Shown here in pieces: positions 34,647 to 43,381 of a stretch of DNA of 64,000 nt. The translations under genes and the position numbers were made by a program. Source of the DNA: Mucilaginibacter sp. CSA2-8R (GTDB taxonomy: Bacteria; Bacteroidota; Bacteroidia; Sphingobacteriales; Sphingobacteriaceae). The notes beneath the pieces are model-generated. The model was not told the DNA's origin, searched no databases, and saw only the letters and a program-made list of their open reading frames with translations. Position 1 is the first letter of the stretch. Each line of letters starts with the position of its first letter. The stretch covers positions 3,038,001 to 3,102,000 of the forward strand of contig NZ_CP152389.1 in assembly GCF_038806765.1 (NCBI RefSeq), written 5' to 3'.

Positions 34647-36125
34647 TCATTCACTCATTGGCTTCACTAACTCATCCGCCACGCCCATCGCCTTACGCCT
34701 TACCATACTGTGCTTACGGCCATACGTAAAATAAATGACCAGGCCAATGGCCAACCAGATGATCAGGCGCAGCCAGGTGTCGGCGGGTAAAAAGGTCATC
34801 ATGGCAAAGCAGGTAAGGATGCCGAGGATAGGCACCAGCGGCACCAACGGAGTTTTAAACGGGCGATGCAAGTTGGGCTGCTGTTTACGCAGCACCAGGA
34901 TGCCCGCACACACCAGCACAAAAGCCAACAGGGTACCGATGCTGGTCATTTCGCCCACCACCCGGATGGGTACAAAGGCAGCAAAAATGGCAATAAAAGC
35001 ACAGAGTACGATATTGGATTTCCAGGGTGTGCGAAATCTGGGGTGCACGTGCGAAAACACTTTGGGCAGCAAACCATCGCGCGACATCGAGAAAAACACC
35101 CGCGACTGACCTAACAGATCTACCAGTATTACCGAGGTATACCCAATTAATATAGCCAGCACAATAGCCTTACTGAGCCATTGGTAAGGCGTTTTTTCGA
35201 TAGCGATAGCTACCGGGGCGCCCGAACCGATAAACTCCTTGTAGTTGGCCATACCCGTCATCACGTGGGCAAACAGCACAAACAAAATAGTACAGATAAC
35301 CAACGAGCCGATGATGCCGATGGGCATATTACGCTGCGGATTTTTAGCTTCTTGCGCAGCAGTAGAAACCGCATCAAAACCTATGAATACAAAAAAAACC
35401 AGCCCGGCGCCACGCAGTATACCCGACCAGCCATACACGCCCCACTCGCCTGTATTTTGCGGAATGTAAGGGTGATAATTTTGCGGACTGATGTACGACC
35501 AGCCCACAGCAATAAACACCAGCACCACCCCTACTTTAAGGGTTACAATAATAGCGTTAACCAATGCCGACCCTTTGGTGCCGCGGATGATGATACCGGT
35601 TACCAACACCACAATGAGTGCTGCAGGCAGGTTGATGATGCCCGTAATTAGGTCGCCGTTGGCGGCTTTGGCCGTCTCGAACGGCGATAGCGTAAGCTGC
35701 GGCGGCAGGTACAAATCAAACCACGACAAAAATTTGGTTAAATACTGCGACCAGCTGATGGCCACCGTAGCGGCCCCCACCGAATACTCAAGCACCAGAT
35801 CCCAGCCGATAATCCAGGCAAAAAGCTCACCCATGGTAGCGTACGAGTACGTGTAGGCGCTGCCGGCCACGGGTATCATGGCCGAAAACTCGGCGTAACA
35901 CAGGGCGGCAAACGTACAACCCAAAGCCGCTATTAAAAACGAAATGGTAACGGCAGGCCCCGAGTGCTGCCCTGCGGCAATACCCGTGAGCGAGAATAGC
36001 CCGGCACCGATAATGATGCCAATGCCAATGAGGATAAGGTTGACCGGCCCGAGCGAACGCTTGAGTGCGTGCTCACCTTCTTCGGTAGATTCTTTAAGTA
36101 ATAAGTCGATGGGTTTCTTTAACAT
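34647..36125 (-). CDS. APC-family amino acid permease
   Basis: A 492-residue transporter with about 12 membrane segments. LGPVNLILIGIGIIIGAGLF near the N-terminus, the GxxGSAYTYSYATMGE loop and FFVFIGFDAVSTAAQEAKNP are hallmarks of the cationic amino acid transporter branch of the APC superfamily (YfnA/CAT-like). It would import an amino acid with protons. ATG at 36125 (MLKKPIDLLLKES) is preferred to an upstream in-frame start at 36179. The last codons are formed by an ATGAGTGAATGA word of the repeat that follows. It is monocistronic. Confidence 0.9.
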   Translation of the reverse strand: MLKKPIDLLLKESTEEGEHALKRSLGPVNLILIGIGIIIGAGLFSLTGIAAGQHSGPAVTISFLIAALGCTFAALCYAEFSAMIPVAGSAYTYSYATMGELFAWIIGWDLVLEYSVGAATVAISWSQYLTKFLSWFDLYLPPQLTLSPFETAKAANGDLITGIINLPAALIVVLVTGIIIRGTKGSALVNAIIVTLKVGVVLVFIAVGWSYISPQNYHPYIPQNTGEWGVYGWSGILRGAGLVFFVFIGFDAVSTAAQEAKNPQRNMPIGIIGSLVICTILFVLFAHVMTGMANYKEFIGSGAPVAIAIEKTPYQWLSKAIVLAILIGYTSVILVDLLGQSRVFFSMSRDGLLPKVFSHVHPRFRTPWKSNIVLCAFIAIFAAFVPIRVVGEMTSIGTLLAFVLVCAGILVLRKQQPNLHRPFKTPLVPLVPILGILTCFAMMTFLPADTWLRLIIWLAIGLVIYFTYGRKHSMVRRKAMGVADELVKPMSE

Positions 36126-36678
36126 ACGTATTGCAATTACACCTTTGGGTTGATTAAAGTTTACAGGTTGACCGCCCAACTTAATCCATCACTTTGGTAG
36201 AACTTGCAAAAGTAACCTTATCAACGAGGTTTACGGCATTGGGTTAATGATCTGACGGTGATGTTACAAAGCAAAATGGAATAAGAACCCTGTAAACAAT
36301 GGCTGGTTTTAACTTAAAAACTACCTTAGCAGGAAGCAACTTGAAAAGATAGGCAACGCCCGATGTTAGAGTTTCGTCCATGGTGATCAATATGCTTTAA
36401 CCTTTCCCATCCGTTATGCTGATGCCGATTGACGTGCCACACGCTAAGTAATGAATGGGCAATCGACTGAAATGCAAACGGTTGACCTGTGCCATGGGAT
36501 GCCAATATGCATCGGCATGACTTATCACAAAACCTTAATCTCCCAACCTCTATGGATGGAGGCACCAACTTTAAGCTGCGACGAACGCAGCCTCTTCTAA
36601 ATCGTCATATGAATTGAAAACTCTAAAATATATAACAGCCATCCATTCAGTAAATTCTATAATCCTGAAAATTCAGAT
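36126..36678. other. intergenic region with one REP-like hairpin
   Basis: About 550 bp between the permease and the first BLUF gene. A REP-like hairpin is at 36491-36522 (GGGATGCCAATATGCATCGGCATGA). GGAGGCACCAACTTTAAGCTG near 36557 resembles the CACCAACCTCAGGCTG words seen elsewhere. No gene is supported. Confidence 0.5.
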
Positions 36679-37116
36679 CTACATCGCATAAAAAGTCTTC
36701 ATAAAGTTGAGGGCTACGCCTGACGAGAGGGTTATTTCGTTATCCGAAAAAAGCTCATCCATATCCAGGTAGCCGGGGTGGTCCATGTAATCCTGCCAGC
36801 CCATTACTTTGAAGCCCATTACCCAATCTTTAAAACTACGCTGACCAATGTGGCCAATCTGTAAAGGCATAATTTGGTGATGACGCGGGTCTGTTTTGAT
36901 ACGCTCAAAAAGGGGTTTGATTTCGCTTTCGTCGCCTTCAATTACCTGCATAAACCGGCCGGTGATCTGGCTCATCATGTGGCGCTCCACATACAGCAAC
37001 ATGCCGGATATACCAACCGACTCGTTCCACCGGCGGGATTGCTGAAGAAGGTGACTTAAGGACTCACCGCTTAGCGGTGTTACCGCCTTGCTGATGTAAA
37101 TAACGTGATATAACAT
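36679..37116 (-). CDS. BLUF-domain blue-light sensor 1
   Basis: A 145-residue single-domain BLUF protein. The FAD-site residues are all visible with the right spacing: Tyr7 (VIYIS), Asn31 (RRWNESVGISGMLLY), Gln57 (GRFMQVIEG) and Trp98 (DWVMGF). A C-terminal extension of about 40 residues ends LSSGVALNFMKTFYAM. Short BLUF proteins signal through partner proteins after light-driven flavin hydrogen-bond rearrangement. ATG at 37116 is chosen over an upstream TTG. It is 140 bp from a second BLUF gene. Confidence 0.93.
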   Translation of the reverse strand: MLYHVIYISKAVTPLSGESLSHLLQQSRRWNESVGISGMLLYVERHMMSQITGRFMQVIEGDESEIKPLFERIKTDPRHHQIMPLQIGHIGQRSFKDWVMGFKVMGWQDYMDHPGYLDMDELFSDNEITLSSGVALNFMKTFYAM

Positions 37117-37256
37117 GGCAAGAAAATACAATTGCGATAAAGCGTTACCAAAATAAATTAACGATTAAAACTAATAAATTATATGACACTATATAGCAAC
37201 AATGTCGAGCAGTTGTTTTAAAAAGTAGCTCTTAATTAAAACTGAACTCCCGATAC

Positions 37257-37700
37257 TCAGGTCTGGATACTGTAAAAAGATTTCATGAAATTAAGGGCAA
37301 CACCTAACGATAACAGCGATTTGCTTTGTGTGAATTGATCATCGAGTTTTATAAAGCCGGGTATTTGCACGTACTCATCTTCCAACAACGACCTAAAGCC
37401 CATTGTCCAGTCGGTAAAGCTGCGCAGGCTGATCGGCCCCTGGTGCAGTAAGGTTACTTGCTGATGGCGGCTGTCGCGTTTAATGGTTTCATACAGTGCG
37501 GTTACCTCATGTTCCTCGCCTTCAAGCGCTTGTATAAACCGCCCGGTTACAATGTCATTGGCGTCTCTTTGTTTTACATACAACAACATACCGCTTAGAT
37601 GATTGTCGGCATTGTTTTTTCGTGCATACGAAAGCAAGTCGAGCAATTCATCGTCGGCAAAAGGCTTTAAAGCTTTACTGATATAAATTATTGTGTACAA
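37257..37700 (-). CDS. BLUF-domain blue-light sensor 2
   Basis: A 147-residue BLUF protein with Tyr6, Asn30, Gln57 and Trp98 in the same places as the neighbour and the same C-terminal motif (LSLGVALNFMKSFY). The two are clearly paralogous, a tandem duplication. It is upstream in the direction of transcription and may share its transcript. No effector domain (EAL, GGDEF) is attached or adjacent; possible partners include the giant PAS kinase about 3 kb away. Confidence 0.93.
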   Translation of the reverse strand: MYTIIYISKALKPFADDELLDLLSYARKNNADNHLSGMLLYVKQRDANDIVTGRFIQALEGEEHEVTALYETIKRDSRHQQVTLLHQGPISLRSFTDWTMGFRSLLEDEYVQIPGFIKLDDQFTQSKSLLSLGVALNFMKSFYSIQT

Positions 37701-38209
37701 TGCATAAGTTTACGGTTTTTAACTAACCTGTAAAAACTGCAAACTATTATTTTTTTTTTTGGAGGTGTAAACCCATACAGACACAACCGCACACCGGTAA
37801 GCTTTACGCATCATAACGCACTGTATAAAAAACGATTATGGTCAAAAATATAAGATTGTATTTTACCTATGCGTTTATTTAAATGCAACAATATTTTTAC
37901 TTTTAATTTAACGGAGCAGCTTATTTCATATCACGAGGTGCGGTGGTTTCGCGTATAAATATGACGGCATCAAAGGTGATGCCCAAGGTATAAGTAACGT
38001 AGCTGGCAGGGTTGCCCTTAGTGTACTCGCCGCATTAAATATACGCAAGTGTTTAAACAAAGCAAATATGATGGCAATTAAACAATACCTAATTAAATAC
38101 GCATCAACTATTGTAAAAAGCGCTTGCCTTTATTTGCAAGTTCAAAATATAGACATCAAATCTTTTAAGCGTTTCTGAATCTACAACATACACCAGGATG
38201 TAGTCAACA
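37701..38209. other. intergenic region with a gene remnant
   Basis: About 509 bp, AT-rich, upstream of the BLUF pair and downstream of the CarboxypepD_reg-like gene. It contains the short remnant frame at 37921-38037. Nothing else is recognisable. Confidence 0.45.
37921..38037 (-). pseudogene. 3'-end remnant of an unknown gene
   Basis: A minus-strand frame reads CGEYTKGNPASYVTYTLGIT then FDAVIFIRETTAPRDMK and a stop. It has normal codon use, but a stop lies immediately before it and there is no start. It is higher in GC than the flanking DNA. It appears to be the last 38 codons of a lost gene. No family is recognised. Confidence 0.4.
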
Positions 38210-39040
38210 TCAATCCATCCCCTTCATACTATCCAGCTTGATTGCTTTTACCTTTACTTTACCTTGCTTTAAGGTGTCATAGCGGGCTTTAATATACATC
38301 AACACCTCGTAGTCTGATTGGCTTTTAAGCTCGCCGGCGTCGGGGCGGTAAGTGCTGATAAAGGTTTGGAGCGAATCGCCGCGGAGTTTGGTTATGGCCG
38401 CTACCCGGCGTACCGAAAAACGGCGGTCGGCATAGGCATCATCTTCATCGCGCTGCAAGGTTTTTTGCAGCTTGGTCTTCGATTTTTTATTGCCGTCCAG
38501 CAAGGCCAGTGCCTGCAATACATTAATACCGGCAATTTGAGTGGTGTTGTTAAGCGCGGTCATATTATCGTAAGGCTTAAAGCTAACATCGGCACGTCGC
38601 AGCATGGCATCTTTAACCGTTGCGCCCTGGTAATTAAAAACATCGGCAAACTCGCGCCGGGTGCGGACCGAATCGAGCAGGTAAAGCTGCCGCCCTTGTA
38701 CGGTAACCGGATTAAGCAGCATCGAAGCCGGCTGCAAATAAAAACGCAAAGTGTCTGCGCCGCTTTGCCGGGTAAGCACCTGCTTTACAGTTTGGTAACC
38801 TATGCAGCTTACCACCAGGGTATCGCCGGGGTGCCACTGCCACAAGGTAAAGAGCCCGTCGGCCGTGGTTAATGTTCCGCCTTTGGCACCGGTAACTACG
38901 GCGGCGGCCAGCGGCTTGCGCGAGCTGCGGCTAAACACTTTGCCTGCCAAACGGCCTTGCGCCGTAACCTTGCTAAAAGTAAGTACCGAGAGTAATACTA
39001 TGGCCAGTATTACTAAACCTGGGTTATGCCGTTTCATCAT
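38210..39040 (-). CDS. exported CarboxypepD_reg-like protein
   Basis: A 276-residue protein with a signal peptide (to about residue 27, KVTAQG) and a carboxypeptidase regulatory-like beta sandwich at 30-105 (GRLAGKVFSRSSRKPLAAAVV, TADGLFTL, VSCIGYQTV), as found at the N-terminus of TonB-dependent receptors. The C-terminal half (110-276) is helical, charged and of unknown fold. It is probably a periplasmic or surface protein. Start at the first of two adjacent Met codons. Confidence 0.8.
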   Translation of the reverse strand: MMKRHNPGLVILAIVLLSVLTFSKVTAQGRLAGKVFSRSSRKPLAAAVVTGAKGGTLTTADGLFTLWQWHPGDTLVVSCIGYQTVKQVLTRQSGADTLRFYLQPASMLLNPVTVQGRQLYLLDSVRTRREFADVFNYQGATVKDAMLRRADVSFKPYDNMTALNNTTQIAGINVLQALALLDGNKKSKTKLQKTLQRDEDDAYADRRFSVRRVAAITKLRGDSLQTFISTYRPDAGELKSQSDYEVLMYIKARYDTLKQGKVKVKAIKLDSMKGMD

Positions 39041-39193
39041 CGCTGATTTGCTTTAGGCTAATTTACTACAAAGTTATTTACCCATACCACTTTTTAACAG
39101 GATTTAACAGCCTGTGGCTATCACTTTTATAAATGCAATTGTTATCTGAGAAACTCACCAAGATTGCTACCTTGCCTACAAAGCTTTTCTACC

Positions 39194-39619
39194 ATGAAAT
39201 ATCTGCTTGTACTGCTGCTAAGCGTCTGTGCCTGTACTGCCATGGCGCAAAACCCTGCTGCATGCTTTTATGGCACCAACACGTTGCAGGGCAAACTTAT
39301 TTATAAAGACCTCATCCACCCTGTACGGCTGGACACCATTAAACATGCACTTGTTTTTGAGTTGCCGGCATCTATTTTATTTAAGGCAAACAGCGCCGGT
39401 ACAGGTTATGAAGATAGCACCACCGCCCGCTACATTAGGGTATACAGCGATGCCAATGGCACAACGCCTGCCGAGTTAAGGTATAAGCCCCTCATTGGTA
39501 AACCTATTGCTATTACTGCCAACTACAGGTGTTCGCCATCAATGGATTATACGCTACCGGTTAACATTAACGAAGATTTTAAGTACAAGCTGATTAAGCA
39601 AGATAAAAGCAGGCCGTAA
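39194..39619 (+). CDS. exported hypothetical protein
   Basis: A 141-residue protein with a clear signal peptide (MKYLLVLLLSVCACTAMAQ) and a beta-rich mature part. It contains YRCSPSMDYTLPVN near the C-terminus. ATG at 39194 begins the signal peptide and is preferred to one 30 bp upstream. No family is recognised. Confidence 0.7.
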   Translation: MKYLLVLLLSVCACTAMAQNPAACFYGTNTLQGKLIYKDLIHPVRLDTIKHALVFELPASILFKANSAGTGYEDSTTARYIRVYSDANGTTPAELRYKPLIGKPIAITANYRCSPSMDYTLPVNINEDFKYKLIKQDKSRP

Positions 39620-39749
39620 GCTTACGGTAGCCGCAACCCATGGTGATATTACGGTAACAGCGTATAAATTGGTTAGTTGCGTTAGGCAAAGCTCGTAAGG
39701 TGCATTGCAGGGCTGCCGAATGAATGCCCGCCATGGTACAAACACACAA

Positions 39750-39776
39750 CAGGCCCGGCAATTTATACCGGGCCTG
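39750..39776. terminator. intrinsic terminator between convergent genes
   Basis: A perfect 9-bp stem CAGGCCCGG / CCGGGCCTG with a 9-base AT loop, between the plus gene ending at 39619 and the minus gene ending at 39829. It can serve both directions. T-richness on the + side (ATCATTTTGTA) is moderate. Confidence 0.7.
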
Positions 39777-39828
39777 CTATCATTTTGTATATTATAAAAG
39801 CTGCTGTTTGCCAACAACATCACGAGCT

Positions 39829-40233
39829 TTACTTAGAGCTTGGCGGCGTTGTACGCGGCGGGTTGGTTGGCGGCGTTGTAGGCGGCATTGTAGGGTTGGT
39901 CGGGTTGGTTGGATTAGTCGGATTGTTAGGTACCGGCTGCGTAGGCGACGTTGGGTTAGTGGTTGGCCTGTTCGGATACGTCGGATTAGTAGTTGGATTA
40001 TTGGTTGGGTTAGTTGGGTTCATCGGACGGGTCGGATCCATTGGGTTTGTTGGATTTACCGGACGAGTTGGCGGCTGATTTTTTTTATTTTTCTTACGGT
40101 TGATGGTATCCTGCTGTACCGCTGTGGCCTGATCAAAACCCGCTACTTTATGATTATTTGTTGATGCTTTTGCAGCGGCATACTCAAATACAAAAACTGA
40201 GGCTACTGCCATCATTAAATTTGCTACTTTCAT
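39829..40233 (-). CDS. exported Asn-Pro-Thr repeat protein
   Basis: A 134-residue protein with a signal-like N-terminus (1-22), a short charged linker (NRKKNKKN) and, from residue 53 on, a disordered tail built of NPT / NPTN / TNPT units with Pro, Thr, Asn and Arg. Such tails act as flexible cell-surface or periplasmic linkers. The repeats make the DNA internally repetitive and the + strand frame over it is a shadow. The function is unknown. Confidence 0.65.
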   Translation of the reverse strand: MKVANLMMAVASVFVFEYAAAKASTNNHKVAGFDQATAVQQDTINRKKNKKNQPPTRPVNPTNPMDPTRPMNPTNPTNNPTTNPTYPNRPTTNPTSPTQPVPNNPTNPTNPTNPTMPPTTPPTNPPRTTPPSSK

Positions 40234-40644
40234 GACTGTTTATCTATAGGTTTATATAATTAACTATAAAATACAACTGGCGAGAAAGCTTACAGTTTTT
40301 ATTATTTTGAATTAAGTAAGGTGGAAGTGGTTATTTGTAAGGTTGTTATTTAATGACTTTGCGTTTGAATGGGGAAAAAACCCTTGTTCGCTTGTGTTTT
40401 GTTAGCCATGAAAAATCTCTGGCCAGTCATGTCGGCGTATATCGGCATTTTACCCTAAAAACTCTTCATCAAGTATTAGCGTGTTTCATCACCCATCATG
40501 TGGGATACCGATATGCATCGGCATGACAGGCGGAAATAATGATAGTTTAAAACCTATTGTACTTACATAAACAACAGCTCCCCTTTTGGTCTGCTTTGCA
40601 CTATCTCGCTATCCTAATTATTGCGCCCCTTAAACCGGCGGCTG
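40234..40644. other. intergenic region with a REP-like hairpin
   Basis: About 411 bp between the NPT-repeat gene and the HxlR gene. A REP-like hairpin is at 40497-40533. No gene is supported. Confidence 0.5.
40497..40533. repeat. REP-like hairpin
   Basis: CATGTGGGATACCGATATGC followed by ATCGGCATGACAGGCGG: family core with an ATGCAT centre. Intergenic, near the NPT-repeat gene. Confidence 0.65.
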
Positions 40645-41037
40645 TTACATCTTTACTACTTTACCCATGTTTCGCATATCCTGTTTAATCTTTTCGCGAT
40701 GTTGGGCACCCCAGTCGCGTAGCTCCTGCAATACGTTTTGCAGGCTGCCGCTGTAAGGGGTGGTTTTGTATAGCACCGATACCGGCGTGGTGGGATACAC
40801 ATTGCGGGTGATGAAACCATTCAGTTCCAGCTCTTTCAGCTCTTTGGTTAATATCTTGGGCGTAATACCGTACAGCACGCGCTGAATTTCGCCAAAGCGC
40901 TTAGGCGATTCGGTAAGGGTAAAAATAAGCGGCAGTTTCCATTTACCGTTAAGCACATACAGGGCATCGCGGATGTGGTTAACACTGTTGGTACATTCCT
41001 GGTGGCTGATGGGGTGCGGTGCTTGCAGAGTTTCCAT
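40645..41037 (-). CDS. HxlR-family transcriptional regulator
   Basis: A 130-residue winged-helix protein. The run IRDALYVLNGKWKLPLIFTL, then KRFGEIQRVLYGITPKILTKELKELE and a wing at LYKTTPYSG, is typical of HxlR/YodB regulators that sense electrophiles or oxidants. Cys15 (SHQECTNSV) is in the place of the conserved redox cysteine. It is divergent from the DoxX-like gene, and the shared 107-bp gap holds a strong palindrome, so it probably represses itself and the operon opposite. Confidence 0.9.
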   Translation of the reverse strand: METLQAPHPISHQECTNSVNHIRDALYVLNGKWKLPLIFTLTESPKRFGEIQRVLYGITPKILTKELKELELNGFITRNVYPTTPVSVLYKTTPYSGSLQNVLQELRDWGAQHREKIKQDMRNMGKVVKM

Positions 41038-41067
41038 AGGGTAAAGTTAGCTACTATACTGCACGAT

Positions 41068-41098
41068 ACTACTATCCTTCAGGATAGTAGTAACTTTT
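41068..41098. promoter_or_regulatory. HxlR operator and DoxX promoter
   Basis: A perfect inverted repeat ACTACTATCC-TTCA-GGATAGTAGT (41068-41091) followed by TAACTTTTTG, which serves as -7 for the DoxX gene. A further partial site CTACTATACT lies at 41051-41060. The word AGTAGTAACTTTT recurs at 41526-41538, upstream of the monooxygenase gene, suggesting that the same regulator also acts there. Confidence 0.7.
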
Positions 41099-41144
41099 TG
41101 ATACTATGCCCGGTGTAGTTTTGCAATACATAATTAAACCCGTA

Positions 41145-41519
41145 ATGAAAGCGATAAAAATTACCTACTGGATTACCACCGTTATAGTTGCCCTGATGAT
41201 GATGAACTCGGCCGTGATGTATTTAACCAAGCCCGAAATGAAGCAGGCCTTCGTACACTTAGGCTTCCCTAACTATTTCCGTATAGAACTGGCTGTATTT
41301 AAACTTTTGGGCGCTGTGGTGCTGCTCACGCCACTCACTTCCCGCCTTAAAGAGTGGGCTTATGCCTGGTTTGCCATTGTATTTGTATCAGCCTTTATAG
41401 CACACGCTGCCTCCGGCGATCCGGTGGTTAACCGGGTTATGCCCCTTGTATTTTTGGTAGTGTTGCTGGTATCGTATTTTACCTATCACCGTTTGCCGCA
41501 ATTTAAAACCGGCAAATAA
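41145..41519 (+). CDS. DoxX-like membrane protein
   Basis: A 124-residue protein with four membrane segments. KITYWITTVIVALMMMNSAV, HLGFPNYFRIELAVFKLLGA and LKEWAYAWFAIVF are DoxX-like family features. Members often accompany HxlR or MarR regulators and redox enzymes. ATG at 41145 is chosen over an upstream in-frame ATG at 41106 because the first membrane helix starts there. It is followed 36 bp later by the monooxygenase gene. Confidence 0.85.
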   Translation: MKAIKITYWITTVIVALMMMNSAVMYLTKPEMKQAFVHLGFPNYFRIELAVFKLLGAVVLLTPLTSRLKEWAYAWFAIVFVSAFIAHAASGDPVVNRVMPLVFLVVLLVSYFTYHRLPQFKTGK

Positions 41520-41555
41520 AGCCACAGTAGTAACTTTTACCATCATATTTGTATT

Positions 41556-42578
41556 ATGGAAATCGGAATAGATAGTTTTGCATCGGCTTTATATGGCTCA
41601 CAATCGCTCAGCAGTGTTGATGCCATGGAGCAGTTGCTGGACCGCATGGTGCAAGCCGACCAATCGGGCCTGGATGTGTTCGGCATCGGCGAACACCACC
41701 GTAAAGAGTTTCTGGATTCGGCCACAGCCGTAGTGCTGGCAGCGGCGGCGGCGCGTACCTCGCGCATCAGGCTCACCAGCGCTGTTACCGTGCTTAGCGC
41801 AGCCGACCCGGTGAGGGTGTTTCAAAACTTTGCCACCCTCGACCTCATTTCAAAAGGCCGTGCCGAAATGGTGGTTGGCAGGGGCTCTTCAGTTGAGGCC
41901 TATCCATTGTTTGGTTACAATTTGGATGATTACGACGCCCTTTTTAGCGAAAAATTAAACCTGTTGCTCCAGATACGCGACCACGAGTTTGTAAACTGGC
42001 GCGGCCGTTTCCGGGCGGCCATCCCTAACCTCCCCGTTTATCCGAGGCCGGTGCAGCAGCAATTGCCCGTGTGGCTGGGTGTAGGCGGTACGCCCGAATC
42101 GTTTGTACGGGCGGGCACGCTGGGCCTGCCTTTAATGGTAGCCGTTATTGGCGGCAATACGGCCAGGTTTAGGCCTTTGGTTGATTTATACCGGCAGGCC
42201 GGTGCCCAAGCCGGTTTTGCGCCCGACCAATTGAAAGTAGGATTACACTCGCCGGGCTATGTGGCAGCCACTACCGAACAAGCCGTGGCCGAATACTATC
42301 CCGGTTATGCCGAGCTATGGACCAAGCTGGGACGTGAACGCGGTTGGCCACCCGTAACCCGCCAGCAATTCGACCATTTAATGGGTCCGCAGGGCGTGTT
42401 GCTGGTAGGCAGCCCCGGACAGGTGGCCGAAAAACTGCAACGCCACAGCCAGGCCCTGGGCGGTATCGACCGCTTTACCTTCCAGATGGATAATGCGGGC
42501 CTAACACACCAGCAACTCATGCAATCCATCAAACTGATTGGCGAGGAGGTGATACCTTTGGTAAATCAACAGAAATAA
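41556..42578 (+). CDS. LLM-class (luciferase-like) flavin oxidoreductase
   Basis: A 340-residue TIM-barrel flavoprotein. DVFGIGEHHRKEFLDSATAV near 45-65 and RIRLTSAVTVLSAADPVRVFQNFATLDLISKGRAEMVVGRGS (split: conserved RIRLTSAVTVL and GRAEMVVGRGS) are hallmarks of bacterial luciferase-like monooxygenases. It would use FMNH2 or F420-type chemistry on an unknown substrate. It is in an operon with the DoxX-like gene under the probable HxlR site. Confidence 0.92.
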   Translation: MEIGIDSFASALYGSQSLSSVDAMEQLLDRMVQADQSGLDVFGIGEHHRKEFLDSATAVVLAAAAARTSRIRLTSAVTVLSAADPVRVFQNFATLDLISKGRAEMVVGRGSSVEAYPLFGYNLDDYDALFSEKLNLLLQIRDHEFVNWRGRFRAAIPNLPVYPRPVQQQLPVWLGVGGTPESFVRAGTLGLPLMVAVIGGNTARFRPLVDLYRQAGAQAGFAPDQLKVGLHSPGYVAATTEQAVAEYYPGYAELWTKLGRERGWPPVTRQQFDHLMGPQGVLLVGSPGQVAEKLQRHSQALGGIDRFTFQMDNAGLTHQQLMQSIKLIGEEVIPLVNQQK

Positions 42579-42725
42579 TTGAGGAGAGAGTTTTTGCCTG
42601 TGGTTGATGTTCGTCAACCATAGGTGTTGGGAAGAGTGAAAAAAAGTATGATTGTGGGATGCTAAATTGAGTTCAGTATCCCACAGTCAGGTTCACCGCC
42701 ATGCATCTTTACCTAAATTTTATTA

Positions 42726-42767
42726 CTTAGCCCGTGGGATGCCGACCTTCACCAGCATGACGGCGGG
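42726..42767. repeat. REP-like hairpin with CACCAACCTCA word
   Basis: CTTAGCCCGTGGGATGCCGA followed by CCTTCACCAGCATGACGGCGGG, the long form of the family. About 30 bp further on, GACAACACCAACCTCAAGCTG (near 42789) is a second word that recurs at 43305-43340 and 56462-56650. Confidence 0.65.
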
Positions 42768-42836
42768 AAAGGTAAATCTTCCCAGCAGCTATGACAACAC
42801 CAACCTCAAGCTGAAAAACAGTTAATGCCATGCTCA

Positions 42837-43229
42837 TTACAGCCGCTTAAACCATTTACTTACCCTCTGGCGTAAGGTTGGAGGCGATGCCATGGTGATG
42901 AAGTTTTTCCATTCCTGAATCAGGGCTTTGAAATCATCCATGTGAATCTCCAAATGATTCTCCAGCAAAAAGTATGGATTGTTAAATTCAATTGCAATGA
43001 TTTCTGTTGCATCGGTAAATATAAAGTCAGGGTCGTAAGGTAAATTGTTTTGAATTAGAGTGATTTCATCAATGAAGTGGTCTGCTTCAAATACATCCAG
43101 AAGATTTAGGAAAAAGAAGCAGCCATAAGGGTTGTAATCTTCAGTGGACTGACATGCAAAATCAATTTGACCATCTGCAGGGCTTTTTATTTTCAAAAAT
43201 TCCAGTTTAAATTCTTCTCTTTTGGTCAT
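42837..43229 (-). CDS. hypothetical protein
   Basis: A 130-residue acidic soluble protein opening MTKREEFKLEFLKIK, with DYNPYGCFFFLNLLDVFEAD in the middle and a basic C-terminus (RQRVSKWFKRL). There is no signal peptide. ATG at 43229 is preferred, though ATG at 43271 is possible. No family is recognised. Confidence 0.55.
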   Translation of the reverse strand: MTKREEFKLEFLKIKSPADGQIDFACQSTEDYNPYGCFFFLNLLDVFEADHFIDEITLIQNNLPYDPDFIFTDATEIIAIEFNNPYFLLENHLEIHMDDFKALIQEWKNFITMASPPTLRQRVSKWFKRL

Positions 43230-43381
43230 GTTTGATATGCTAAACCTATGATTTATTTTATAAACAAACATCTGTAACGTAATCAATCACTCAATACTTA
43301 GCGCGTGGATGGTCACAATACCAACCTCAGGCTGTACAATAGTTTGCTATTTTAGACTTTTGATAAATTAACTTTGAGTCC

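Noticed and set aside
39785..40164. + strand frames of Gly-Leu-Val or Trp/Arg repeats
   Set aside because: Antisense translation of the NPT repeat; the minus frame has a signal-like N-terminus.
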